A stretch of 34,968 nt of DNA from Clostridia bacterium (GTDB taxonomy: Bacteria; Bacillota; Clostridia; Oscillospirales; CAG-272), in NCBI GenBank assembly GCA_017398585.1, contig JAFQFS010000167.1:1-34968 (forward strand). Direction: 5' to 3'. This document shows positions 1-6,871 of the stretch, one piece after another. The notes beneath the pieces were generated by a model, which worked only from the letters and a program-made list of their open reading frames with translations, made no database searches and had not been told where the DNA came from. Made by a program: the position numbers and the translations under genes. Every line of letters starts with the position of its first letter. Position 1 is the stretch's first letter.

Positions 1-170
1 AGTGAAGCCATGTTAAAAAATCTCCTTTTTCCGCGTTCGCTCTATAGAGAAGTTGTAAACCGTCCGTTGGTAAAATTGTTGGTAAAAGATTTTTGGCTTG
101 AAATTAATTGTTCAAAATTATTGTTGTAAATGTATAATATCAGTAGATATTTTAATGGGATTTGTGTACC

Positions 171-181
171 TGTGATATAAT
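171..181 (+). promoter_or_regulatory. Candidate -10 region of the tRNA-Lys gene
   Basis: A perfect TATAAT lies at 176-181, preceded by TGTGA. The 12-mer TGTGATATAATA is repeated exactly before the tRNA-Arg gene. No good -35 is visible at 17 bp; the nearest is TTTAAT at 151-156, 19 bp away. Confidence 0.5.
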
Positions 182-206
182 ATAGAAGCTGTCGGGAAAC
201 ACCGAT

Positions 207-279
207 GCCCCATTAGCTCAGTAGGTAGAGCACTTGACTTTTAATCAAGGTGTCCGGAGTTCGACTCTCCGATGGAGCA
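207..279 (+). tRNA. tRNA-Lys (anticodon TTT)
   Basis: A complete 73-nt cloverleaf can be folded: acceptor GCCCCAT (207-213) with ATGGAGC (272-278), D arm, anticodon stem CTTGA/TCAAG around the loop CTTTTAA, and T stem CGGAG/CTCCG around TTCGACT, with discriminator A279. The anticodon TTT reads AAA and AAG lysine codons. The 3' CCA is not encoded. One acceptor pair, C209 with A276, is mismatched; a G at 276 would restore it. The gene stands alone with its own -10 and a terminator just downstream. Confidence 0.95.
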
Positions 280-289
280 TCCGACAGAG

Positions 290-317
290 AAAAAACGTCT
301 CATGCGAGACGTTTTTT
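290..317 (+). terminator. Rho-independent terminator after tRNA-Lys
   Basis: A perfect stem AAAAAACGTCTC / GAGACGTTTTTT closes a four-base ATGC loop and is followed by a second T run after a single G. It lies 10 bp after the tRNA. Confidence 0.9.
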
Positions 318-399
318 GTTTTTCGAACGAAGGATGATTTCACCCTCCAGGAACGATATGGTTTTGTGCAAAAAATAAAAAATAATTTTCATATACTCC

Positions 400-428
400 T
401 TTACAAATGGGATTTTTTGTGATATAAT
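400..428 (+). promoter_or_regulatory. Sigma-A promoter of the tRNA-Arg gene
   Basis: TTTACA (400-405), a 17-bp spacer and TATAAT (423-428) end 19 bp before the tRNA. TGTG precedes the -10, as at the tRNA-Lys gene. Confidence 0.8.
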
Positions 429-447
429 AACAAAGTACCAGATGTAC

Positions 448-522
448 CCGCCCTTAGCTCAGCCCGGATAGAGTACCGGATTCCGATTCCGATGGCCGTG
501 GGTTCAAATCCCTCAGGGCGGG
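448..522 (+). tRNA. tRNA-Arg (anticodon CCG), with stem mismatches
   Basis: A 75-nt cloverleaf folds with acceptor CCGCCCT (448-454) perfectly paired to AGGGCGG (515-521) and discriminator G522. The D stem is GCTC/GAGT. The anticodon loop TTCCGAT gives anticodon CCG (483-485), which reads CGG. Two pairs fail: C476 with A492 at the top of the anticodon stem, and T499 with T513 in the T stem. A strong promoter and a terminator flank it, so it is probably transcribed. It may be a functional but divergent tRNA or an early-decay copy. Confidence 0.85.
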
Positions 523-528
523 TGAAAG

Positions 529-569
529 AACATCCACAGTTGCAATAACTGTGGATGTTTTCTTTTTTT
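529..569 (+). terminator. Rho-independent terminator after tRNA-Arg
   Basis: A perfect 13-bp stem AACATCCACAGTT / AACTGTGGATGTT with a five-base GCAAT loop is followed by a T-rich tail. Confidence 0.92.
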
Positions 570-601
570 GCGGATTCTCCCATAATTTTGTACGATTACT
601 C

Positions 602-630
602 TTGCAATAAAAGGTTTTATTTGCTACAAT
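602..630 (+). promoter_or_regulatory. Sigma-A promoter for the amidohydrolase gene
   Basis: TTGCAA (602-607), a 17-bp spacer and TACAAT (625-630) lie 34 bp before the chosen start codon. Confidence 0.7.
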
Positions 631-664
631 GTACACAGATAAAAATTCATTGTTCGGAGGAATT

Positions 665-1843
665 ATGACACTTATCATCAGAAACGGTAAAATTTTTGAT
701 GCCGTACAGGAAGAACCGTACATTGCGGATATCTGCGTAAAGGACGGCAAAATCGCGGCGATCGGCACCGGACTGACCTCGGATGACGATGAAGTTCTCG
801 AGATCGACGCGGAAGGTCTGGAAGTCTATCCCGGTTTCGTGGAAGCGCACGGTCATATCGGTCTGGACGGCTACGGGATCGGCTTCGAAGGGCAGGACTA
901 CAATGAAATGGGTGATATCCTGTCTCCTCAGCTACGTGCGATCGACGGCATCCGTCCCGGCGACTTTGCCTTTTATGAAGCCGCCGCCGCAGGTGTTACC
1001 TGTGTTGCGACCGGCCCCGGCAGTGCGAACGTTCTCGGCGGCACCTTCGCGGCAATCAAGACGACCGGCCGCCGTGTGGACGATATGATCGTCAAGGCGG
1101 AAGTTGCCATGAAGTGTGCGTTTGGCGAAAATCCGAAGCGATGCTACCGGAACAGCGGCAACTCGTCCCGTATGACCACCGCTGCAAAGCTGCGCGACAT
1201 GCTGTACAAGGCGAAAGAGTACAGCGATAAACTTGCCGAATCGGAAAACGACCCGTCCAAGTGTCCCGGATACAACATGAAGCTCGAAGCGCTCGTTCCC
1301 GTCATCCGCGGGGAAATGCCTCTCAAGGCGCACGCTCATCAGGCGGACGACCTGTTCACCGCGATCCGTATCGCAAAGGAATTCGGCGTCAAGCTGACGC
1401 TCGAACACTGCACGGAAGGGCATCTGGTTGCCGATCTGCTGGCGGAAGAAGGCTATCCTGTCGCGGTCGGCCCGACGTTCGGCAATGCCTCCAAGTACGA
1501 ACTTCGCAAAAAGACGTGGGAAACCCCCGCGATTCTCGACGAAGCCGGCTGTCACGTCTCGATCATCACCGACTCGCCGGTTATTCCGCAGAAGTATCTC
1601 CCGATCTGCGCCGGATTCGCCGTTGCTGCCGGCATGCCGCCGTTCCACGCACTTCAGGCGATCACCATCCATCCCGCGGAACATGTCGGCATCGCAGACC
1701 GCGTCGGATCTCTCGAAGTCGGCAAGGATGCCGATATCGTTATTACCGACGGCAGCCCGTTCGACATCGACACCAGGGTTGTCTGCGTTCTGATCGACGG
1801 TGTATCCCAGCCGATCGATATCGAAGAATTCCGCCCGAGATAA
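665..1843 (+). CDS. Amidohydrolase (metal-dependent, COG1228/imidazolonepropionase-like)
   Basis: A 392-residue hydrolase of the amidohydrolase superfamily; such enzymes open C-N bonds using one or two metal ions in a TIM barrel. Visible features are the N-terminal composite-domain start (LIIRNGKIFD), the metal-binding HGHIG motif after VYPGFVEA, later His ligands in KAHAHQ and LEHCTEGH, and a catalytic-type Asp in ITDSP. The C-terminal GSLEVGKDADIVI is typical of the family. The ATG at 665 is chosen because GGAGG (656-660) lies just before it; an upstream in-frame ATG at 629 would sit inside the promoter. No signal peptide is seen, so it is cytoplasmic. The substrate cannot be told from sequence. 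It lies 7 bp before the GH99-like gene and is probably cotranscribed with it. Confidence 0.9.
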   Translation: MTLIIRNGKIFDAVQEEPYIADICVKDGKIAAIGTGLTSDDDEVLEIDAEGLEVYPGFVEAHGHIGLDGYGIGFEGQDYNEMGDILSPQLRAIDGIRPGDFAFYEAAAAGVTCVATGPGSANVLGGTFAAIKTTGRRVDDMIVKAEVAMKCAFGENPKRCYRNSGNSSRMTTAAKLRDMLYKAKEYSDKLAESENDPSKCPGYNMKLEALVPVIRGEMPLKAHAHQADDLFTAIRIAKEFGVKLTLEHCTEGHLVADLLAEEGYPVAVGPTFGNASKYELRKKTWETPAILDEAGCHVSIITDSPVIPQKYLPICAGFAVAAGMPPFHALQAITIHPAEHVGIADRVGSLEVGKDADIVITDGSPFDIDTRVVCVLIDGVSQPIDIEEFRPR

Positions 1844-1850
1844 CAAATTC

Positions 1851-2483
1851 ATGAGAACTATTATGGAAAGAACCGATTTACCATTCGAAAATAACCGCTA
1901 TATCTTCGATAACGCCGAACTGAACGACGGAATCTATCTTTCCGTCCGCTTTTCCGGCGTGAGCGGCTGTTCCCGCGTCGACGTTTCCGTGGACAAACCG
2001 GAGAACTACATCCTTTCCATGTCCGTGATCGGATACCACGGTTTCCCGGAAAAGGACATCGCTCACATCCGCATCGAGGGGCTTACCGGAACGCATACCC
2101 TGTATCTGAAGCCACATGGGCACCTGAAGATTCTGGCCGTCGAACTGAACGAAACCAATCCGGTGCCGGAATACATCCCCGTGCCGGACGACGCGATCCT
2201 TGACATGCAGACCTCCTCCTGGTCTGCCGTGGATGAACTTGACCGTAAAGTGGCGGACATCGAAGACGTCCGCGGATACCGTTCTGACCGCAAGGTCGGT
2301 ATTTTCTACTGGTCGTGGCGCGACGCGCATTCCCATCTGGAGCCCGTCAACGTATCACAGGTCATGCGCGATACGCCCGGCGCGGAATACAACGAAAACC
2401 ATCCGGCATGGGGCAAAGACCGCGCGACGCAGGCGTTCTGGAACGAACCGCTGTACGGCTACTACCTCAACCGTGACCCGTAA
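1851..2483 (+). CDS. GH99-like carbohydrate-active protein, N-terminal part (split by an in-frame stop)
   Basis: The first 210 residues of what was evidently one protein of about 698 residues. It starts with a beta-rich stretch resembling a carbohydrate-binding domain (about 10-95, including THTLYLKPHG) and then enters the catalytic barrel at VGIFYWSWRD, a start typical of GH71/GH99/WbsX-like domains. Translation stops at TAA 2481-2483 after the residues NRDP. The next codon continues the same frame with VVRRHAVLLADAG, which is the expected next part of the barrel. Start: ATG at 1851 (an ATG at 1863 is also possible); neither has a strong Shine-Dalgarno site, consistent with translational coupling to the amidohydrolase. 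No signal peptide is seen. Either a recent pseudogene or a base error. Confidence 0.8.
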   Translation: MRTIMERTDLPFENNRYIFDNAELNDGIYLSVRFSGVSGCSRVDVSVDKPENYILSMSVIGYHGFPEKDIAHIRIEGLTGTHTLYLKPHGHLKILAVELNETNPVPEYIPVPDDAILDMQTSSWSAVDELDRKVADIEDVRGYRSDRKVGIFYWSWRDAHSHLEPVNVSQVMRDTPGAEYNENHPAWGKDRATQAFWNEPLYGYYLNRDP

Positions 2484-3947
2484 GTGGTTCGCCGCCACGC
2501 TGTTCTTCTTGCAGATGCCGGGGTGGATGTGGTCGTATTCGACTGCACCAACGGTTCGCTTGTCTGGAAGGAATCCTACGAACCGATTATGGAAGGTTTC
2601 CGTGCGGCGCGTGTGGACGGCATCAACGCACCGAAGGTGGCGTTCATGCTGAATCTCTGGCCGAACGAAACCACCGGAGAAATGCTCCGCGCGCTGTATC
2701 AGGACATCTATTCCGTCGGACGCTACCGCGATCTGTGGTACATGCACGAAGGAAAGCCGCTCATCATGGCATATCCCGAAAGTCTGCCGGAGAAGGGCAT
2801 CTGCGAACGCGACAACGCCCTCCTCGAGGAGATCCGCAATTTCTTCACCTTCCGCCCCGGTCAGCCGTCCTACGGCTTCGGCCCGACGGAGACGCGCATG
2901 TGGGGATGGCTCGAGAAGTACCCGCAGCACAAGTTTGGACAGCGTCCGGACGGCACCTGCGAAATGATGACTGTCGGCGTGGCGCAGAACTGCAACGACG
3001 AACTGCTGTGTACCTACTTCAACAACAAGGGCACATACGGCAGAAGCTACACCAAGGCGTACGGTCACAAACTCCTCGACGAAATGTCCTACAAATACGG
3101 CTACAACGTGGAGGAACAGTGGAACCGTGCGATCGACTGCGATCCGGACTTCATTTTCGTTACCGGATGGAACGAATGGATCATGGGACGCTGGCACGAG
3201 CCGTGGGTGAAGGATCCGAACAGCACCCAGCTTGCCTTTGTCGACCAGTTCGACCTCGAACACAGCCGTGACATCGAGCCGGACCGTGACGGGATCCGCG
3301 ACAACTACTACCTGCAGCTCTGCTCGAACATCCGCCGCTACAAAGGCTCCGTTCCGCGTACCAGACCGTCTGCCCCGAAAACGATCCATACCTTCGACGA
3401 TTTTACGGACGTTCAGCCGCTCTACCGCAGCGAACGCGGTACCACGCTCCATCGCGACTGCCGCGGCTTCGGCTCGACCTGGTATAAAAACGAGACCGGA
3501 CGGAACAACATTGTTTCCGCCAAGGTTGCGCGCGACGCCGATTATGTGTACTTCATGGCAGAATGTGCGGACGTTATCACGGAAAAATCCGGTGAAAACC
3601 ATATGACACTGTATCTGAACCTCACCGGCGACCGCTCCACCGGCTGGGAAGGATACGACATCGCGGTCAGCCGTGCGGCTGCCGGGAACGGACGTGTACC
3701 GCTCGAAACGTACGGTACGACGGGATTTGCCGTGACAGCGTATGTCGAATACATTCAGGAAGGAAACCGGATTCTGTATAAGCTTCCGCGTGAACTCTTC
3801 GGAATAAAGCCACTCGATTTCGAATTCAAGTGGGCGGACAACGTCGGAACAGCAGATATCATTGATTTCTACTGTGACGGCGACACCGCACCGACCGGAC
3901 GATTCAATTACGTCTACCGTGAAGCGGGCTTCCCGATTAATGAATAA
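2484..3947 (+). CDS. GH99-like carbohydrate-active protein, C-terminal part (same frame, after the stop)
   Basis: This open frame directly follows the TAA and continues the GH99-like barrel: DAGVDVVVFDCTNG, then KPLIMAYPESLP and VTGWNEWIMGRWHE, the last being a family-typical WNEW motif. From about residue 300 a second beta domain follows (DDFTDVQPLYRSERGT to the end) that resembles DOMON/CBM9-type sugar-binding domains. It nominally opens with GTG at 2484, but no ribosome-binding site is present, so independent translation is doubtful; reinitiation directly after the adjacent TAA is the only obvious route. The reading frame is otherwise intact for 487 codons, so the damage is recent, or the stop is a sequencing error or read through. 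The exact substrate is unknown. Confidence 0.8.
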   Translation: MVRRHAVLLADAGVDVVVFDCTNGSLVWKESYEPIMEGFRAARVDGINAPKVAFMLNLWPNETTGEMLRALYQDIYSVGRYRDLWYMHEGKPLIMAYPESLPEKGICERDNALLEEIRNFFTFRPGQPSYGFGPTETRMWGWLEKYPQHKFGQRPDGTCEMMTVGVAQNCNDELLCTYFNNKGTYGRSYTKAYGHKLLDEMSYKYGYNVEEQWNRAIDCDPDFIFVTGWNEWIMGRWHEPWVKDPNSTQLAFVDQFDLEHSRDIEPDRDGIRDNYYLQLCSNIRRYKGSVPRTRPSAPKTIHTFDDFTDVQPLYRSERGTTLHRDCRGFGSTWYKNETGRNNIVSAKVARDADYVYFMAECADVITEKSGENHMTLYLNLTGDRSTGWEGYDIAVSRAAAGNGRVPLETYGTTGFAVTAYVEYIQEGNRILYKLPRELFGIKPLDFEFKWADNVGTADIIDFYCDGDTAPTGRFNYVYREAGFPINE

Positions 3948-3956
3948 AAAAACAGA

Positions 3957-3994
3957 ACTGCGGCGGTTCCGGAAAGGGAACCGCCGCAGTTTTT
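3957..3994. terminator. Bidirectional terminator between convergent genes
   Basis: A 14-bp perfect stem ACTGCGGCGGTTCC / GGAACCGCCGCAGT with a six-base loop has a T run to the right and an A run to the left. It can serve both the GH99-like gene and the minus-strand ABC operon. Confidence 0.92.
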
Positions 3995-4009
3995 GTGGCA
4001 ATATTGTTT

Positions 4010-6253
4010 TTAAGTAGCAGGCTTTTCCTGAGGTTTCGGAGCTGCTTCGTTCTTGGGAGACATTTTCGACATCTGACGCTGAGCCATGACCAACCCGTAA
4101 TAAATGCCTTTCTTGCGCATGAGCTCTTCGTGGGAACCCATTTCAGCAAGCCCGCCCTTGTCCAGAACGAGGATCTTGGTCGCGTTGCGGAGGGTGGACA
4201 GTCTGTGCGCGATCGCCAGAGTCGTACGGTCGGCGATGAGTTTCTGGAGTGCGTCCTGGATCTGCTTTTCGGTTTCCGTGTCAAGCGATGCGGTCGCTTC
4301 GTCCAGAATGAGAATGCGCGGGTTGTGCAGGAGCGCACGTGCGATTGCCACACGCTGACGTTCACCGCCGGACAGCGTATGACCGCGTTCACCGACCTTG
4401 GTGTTGTATGCGTTCGGCAGCTTCATGATGAAGCTGTGTGCACCGGCGATCTTTGCAGCCGTGATGACTTCGTCACGGGTCGCATTCGGCTTTGCGTAAG
4501 CGATGTTGTCGTAGATGGTACCGGAGAACAGGAAGGTTTCCTGAAGAACAACACCGATCTGTGAACGGAGAGAATCCTGGGAAATGTCCTTGATATCGAT
4601 GCCGTCGATCTTGATGCAGCCTTCGTTGACGTCGTACATACGCATGACGAGGTTGATCAGCGTTGATTTGCCGACACCGGATTTGCCGACGATACCGATC
4701 ATTTCGCCCGGCTTGATTTCCGCCGAGACGTTCTTGATAACGGTATTGGTCTTGTCGTAGCCGAAGGATACGTTGTCAAAGGTGATGTAGCCTTCAATGT
4801 CGTGGTCGATTGCGTCGTTTTTGTCCGCAACGTCAACTTCTTCGTCGATGATTTCGAAGATCTTGACGATGGAGGTCATGACGCGGGTCAGACGGCGGGG
4901 CAGGAAGGAGAGCCAGCGCAGCGGACCGTAGATCAGGCTGACATATGCGGAGAACTGGCTCATTTCACCGAGCGTCATTTCGCCGCCGATGATCTTGTTG
5001 CCGACGTAATACAGAAGGAAGAATTCACCGACGCCCATCAGAAAGTTAACGATCGGCTGGAACTTCGCGAAGAAGATTTCCGCACGGATCTGGGTGTCAC
5101 GTTCGTCCTTTGTTGCGTCGTCGTAGCGTTTGATCTCGCGCTTTTCCATACCGAATGCCTTGACCACACGGATGCCGGAGAAGGTATCGTGCAGGATTGC
5201 GTTCGCCTTGGAGTTCATCGTCCACTGACGGTGGAAGATCTGATGCATGAACCGGCGGAACAGGCGATGGCTGTACATCGCGATCGGGGTAGGAAGAATG
5301 ATCATCAGCGCGAGACGCCAGTCGTACGCGAAGAGGTAGAAACCGACCGCAAGGAGCATGATGATCTGCTGGAACAGGTCGCCGAACTCACGGGTAATAA
5401 ACCGGGAAAGTTCACCGGTGTCGTTGGAGACACGGTTGATGAGTTCGCCGGAGGTTCTCTTGGAAATGCGTGAGATGGAGAGCTGCTGGATCCGTTCGAA
5501 GACCATTTCGCGGAGCTTGACGATGATTTTTGTACTTGCGTGGATCATCAGAATGCTTCGCAGAATCGAGAGCAGCTGCGTGCCGACGTGAACAAGGAGC
5601 ATGACCAGAATGACCGAAACGAAACCGGCCAGCTTCGGCATGGTCTCCGCCTGAATGTAGTTGTCTACGAGAATGCGGTTGATGTACGGGGGCAGGAGGT
5701 TGACAATGGCGATGATGAAATACATCGCCACAGAAAGATAAATGTAGCCGCGGAACGGCTTTGCCATCTTCCAGAGACGCAGCAGGTAGCCTTTCTTGTC
5801 AACGCAGTGGTCACAGATGTTGGAACCAGGACGGTACGGTCTGCCGCATTTCGGGCAGAAGCGGTGGATTTCTTTTTCGTATTCGTACGAGATTTCCTTG
5901 CCTTCAATGTAGTTGTTGATTTCCCGTGCAGCCGCAGCATAAAAATCAAGGAACTGCATGTCCCCGCGGCAGAGGATGCGCCATTTTCCGTCCGGACGGC
6001 GGTATTCAATGAAAACACAGCCGATCCCGCGGCGGAAAGCCGCTTCCTTGACGTCGGAGAGCGGAATTTCTTCCTTCTTTATACCGTCGGCATAGACAGC
6101 GAGCCGGTCGCGCAGAAGAACCGCGATACCGTCGACACGCGTTTTGCTGCGGTCGGGCAGAAGGTCGAAATCGACGGGCAGAAGGATGTCATCGGCTCGC
6201 AGAGAAGAGTCGATGGAACACAGCCTGTCTGTCAGATTTTTTCTGTTATCCAT
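4010..6253 (-). CDS. ABC exporter half-transporter with N-terminal zinc-ribbon domain
   Basis: A 747-residue fused permease-ATPase of the type I exporter class. Residues 1-130 form an extra cytoplasmic domain of unknown function, followed by a zinc ribbon with Cys 133, 136, 147 and 150 (C-x2-C-x10-C-x2-C). Six membrane helices span about 170-450. The ATPase is complete: Walker A GKSGVGKST (523-531), Q571, signature LSGGE (627-631), Walker B with catalytic Glu (ILILDE, 647-652) and the switch His in IAHRLS. It is the last gene of a three-gene operon; GGAG precedes its start. It probably forms a heterodimer with the 774-residue exporter encoded two genes upstream, because both share the unusual N-terminal layout. 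The substrate is unknown. Confidence 0.92.
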   Translation of the reverse strand: MDNRKNLTDRLCSIDSSLRADDILLPVDFDLLPDRSKTRVDGIAVLLRDRLAVYADGIKKEEIPLSDVKEAAFRRGIGCVFIEYRRPDGKWRILCRGDMQFLDFYAAAAREINNYIEGKEISYEYEKEIHRFCPKCGRPYRPGSNICDHCVDKKGYLLRLWKMAKPFRGYIYLSVAMYFIIAIVNLLPPYINRILVDNYIQAETMPKLAGFVSVILVMLLVHVGTQLLSILRSILMIHASTKIIVKLREMVFERIQQLSISRISKRTSGELINRVSNDTGELSRFITREFGDLFQQIIMLLAVGFYLFAYDWRLALMIILPTPIAMYSHRLFRRFMHQIFHRQWTMNSKANAILHDTFSGIRVVKAFGMEKREIKRYDDATKDERDTQIRAEIFFAKFQPIVNFLMGVGEFFLLYYVGNKIIGGEMTLGEMSQFSAYVSLIYGPLRWLSFLPRRLTRVMTSIVKIFEIIDEEVDVADKNDAIDHDIEGYITFDNVSFGYDKTNTVIKNVSAEIKPGEMIGIVGKSGVGKSTLINLVMRMYDVNEGCIKIDGIDIKDISQDSLRSQIGVVLQETFLFSGTIYDNIAYAKPNATRDEVITAAKIAGAHSFIMKLPNAYNTKVGERGHTLSGGERQRVAIARALLHNPRILILDEATASLDTETEKQIQDALQKLIADRTTLAIAHRLSTLRNATKILVLDKGGLAEMGSHEELMRKKGIYYGLVMAQRQMSKMSPKNEAAPKPQEKPAT

Positions 6254-6298
6254 ATGTAAAACTCCAATTAATACCGATAATATGATCTCTTACTCTTA

Positions 6299-6853
6299 TT
6301 ATAAGAACAGTTCGATTTTACGGAAACTCTTGCGGTCAAGTTCTTCGATGTTCGGGATTTCATAACGGTTTCCGTCGATGTCATTGACAAAGATACGGGT
6401 ACCGCCGACTTTCATCAGGCTCTGGAAGGTATCGCGGAGAGTGAAGCTGAGTTCGCCTTCGTCGGTCATAACTTTCCAGTAGGAGAAGCCGAACTTGTCC
6501 TTGAGCGAAAGGATCTGCTTGATCACGGGGGTGTAATACTTCCGGTCAAGTTCCTGACGGAGCATTTCTGCTGCCTCCTTGTCGAGGTCATCGACGTTTG
6601 CGATCAGACCGAGTTCCTTGGAGTCCGCATCAAGTACAGAAATGTAGGCGTACGGATAGTCAAACGGGAAGGCGCGGTGCAGGAAAATACGGTCGTACGT
6701 TTTGGTTTCCATGGTACCTTCGTCGTTCGGTGCGGTCAGAGTCATGGCAACGAAATCGTTGTCCTTGACGAATTCAGCGTTGTCCTTGGTGATATAGAGA
6801 ACCGCGACCACGTCACGGAGAGCGGTTTTCTCGATTTTTTTCTGTTCAGCCAT
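6299..6853 (-). CDS. DUF1854 family protein
   Basis: A soluble 184-residue protein of the DUF1854 family. Typical features are the central FPFDYPYAYISVLDADSKELGLI stretch in short form (FPFDYPYAYISVLD), the middle YYTPVIKQILSLKDKFG and the C-terminal ending IFVNDIDGNRYEIPN. DUF1854 genes are known beside ABC exporters in cyanophycin-metabolism loci of beta-proteobacteria; the biochemical role is unknown. Here the gene lies between two exporter genes, 18 bp after the first and 45 bp before the second, with GGAGGT before its ATG. This suggests that it works with the transporter, perhaps as a regulatory or substrate-handling partner. The family call rests on recognition of these motifs, not on a search. 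Confidence 0.8.
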   Translation of the reverse strand: MAEQKKIEKTALRDVVAVLYITKDNAEFVKDNDFVAMTLTAPNDEGTMETKTYDRIFLHRAFPFDYPYAYISVLDADSKELGLIANVDDLDKEAAEMLRQELDRKYYTPVIKQILSLKDKFGFSYWKVMTDEGELSFTLRDTFQSLMKVGGTRIFVNDIDGNRYEIPNIEELDRKSFRKIELFL

Positions 6854-6871
6854 AATACATACCTCCGATCC

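Noticed and set aside
932..1852. Long minus-strand open frame opposite the amidohydrolase
   Set aside because: It has no family features, mirrors the GC-rich codon pattern of the real gene and lacks a ribosome-binding site.
2355..4001. Minus-strand open frame of 548 codons opposite the GH99-like gene
   Set aside because: It is Arg/Val-rich shadow sequence that crosses the split gene and the terminator, with no recognisable domain. The plus-strand frame has clear protein features.
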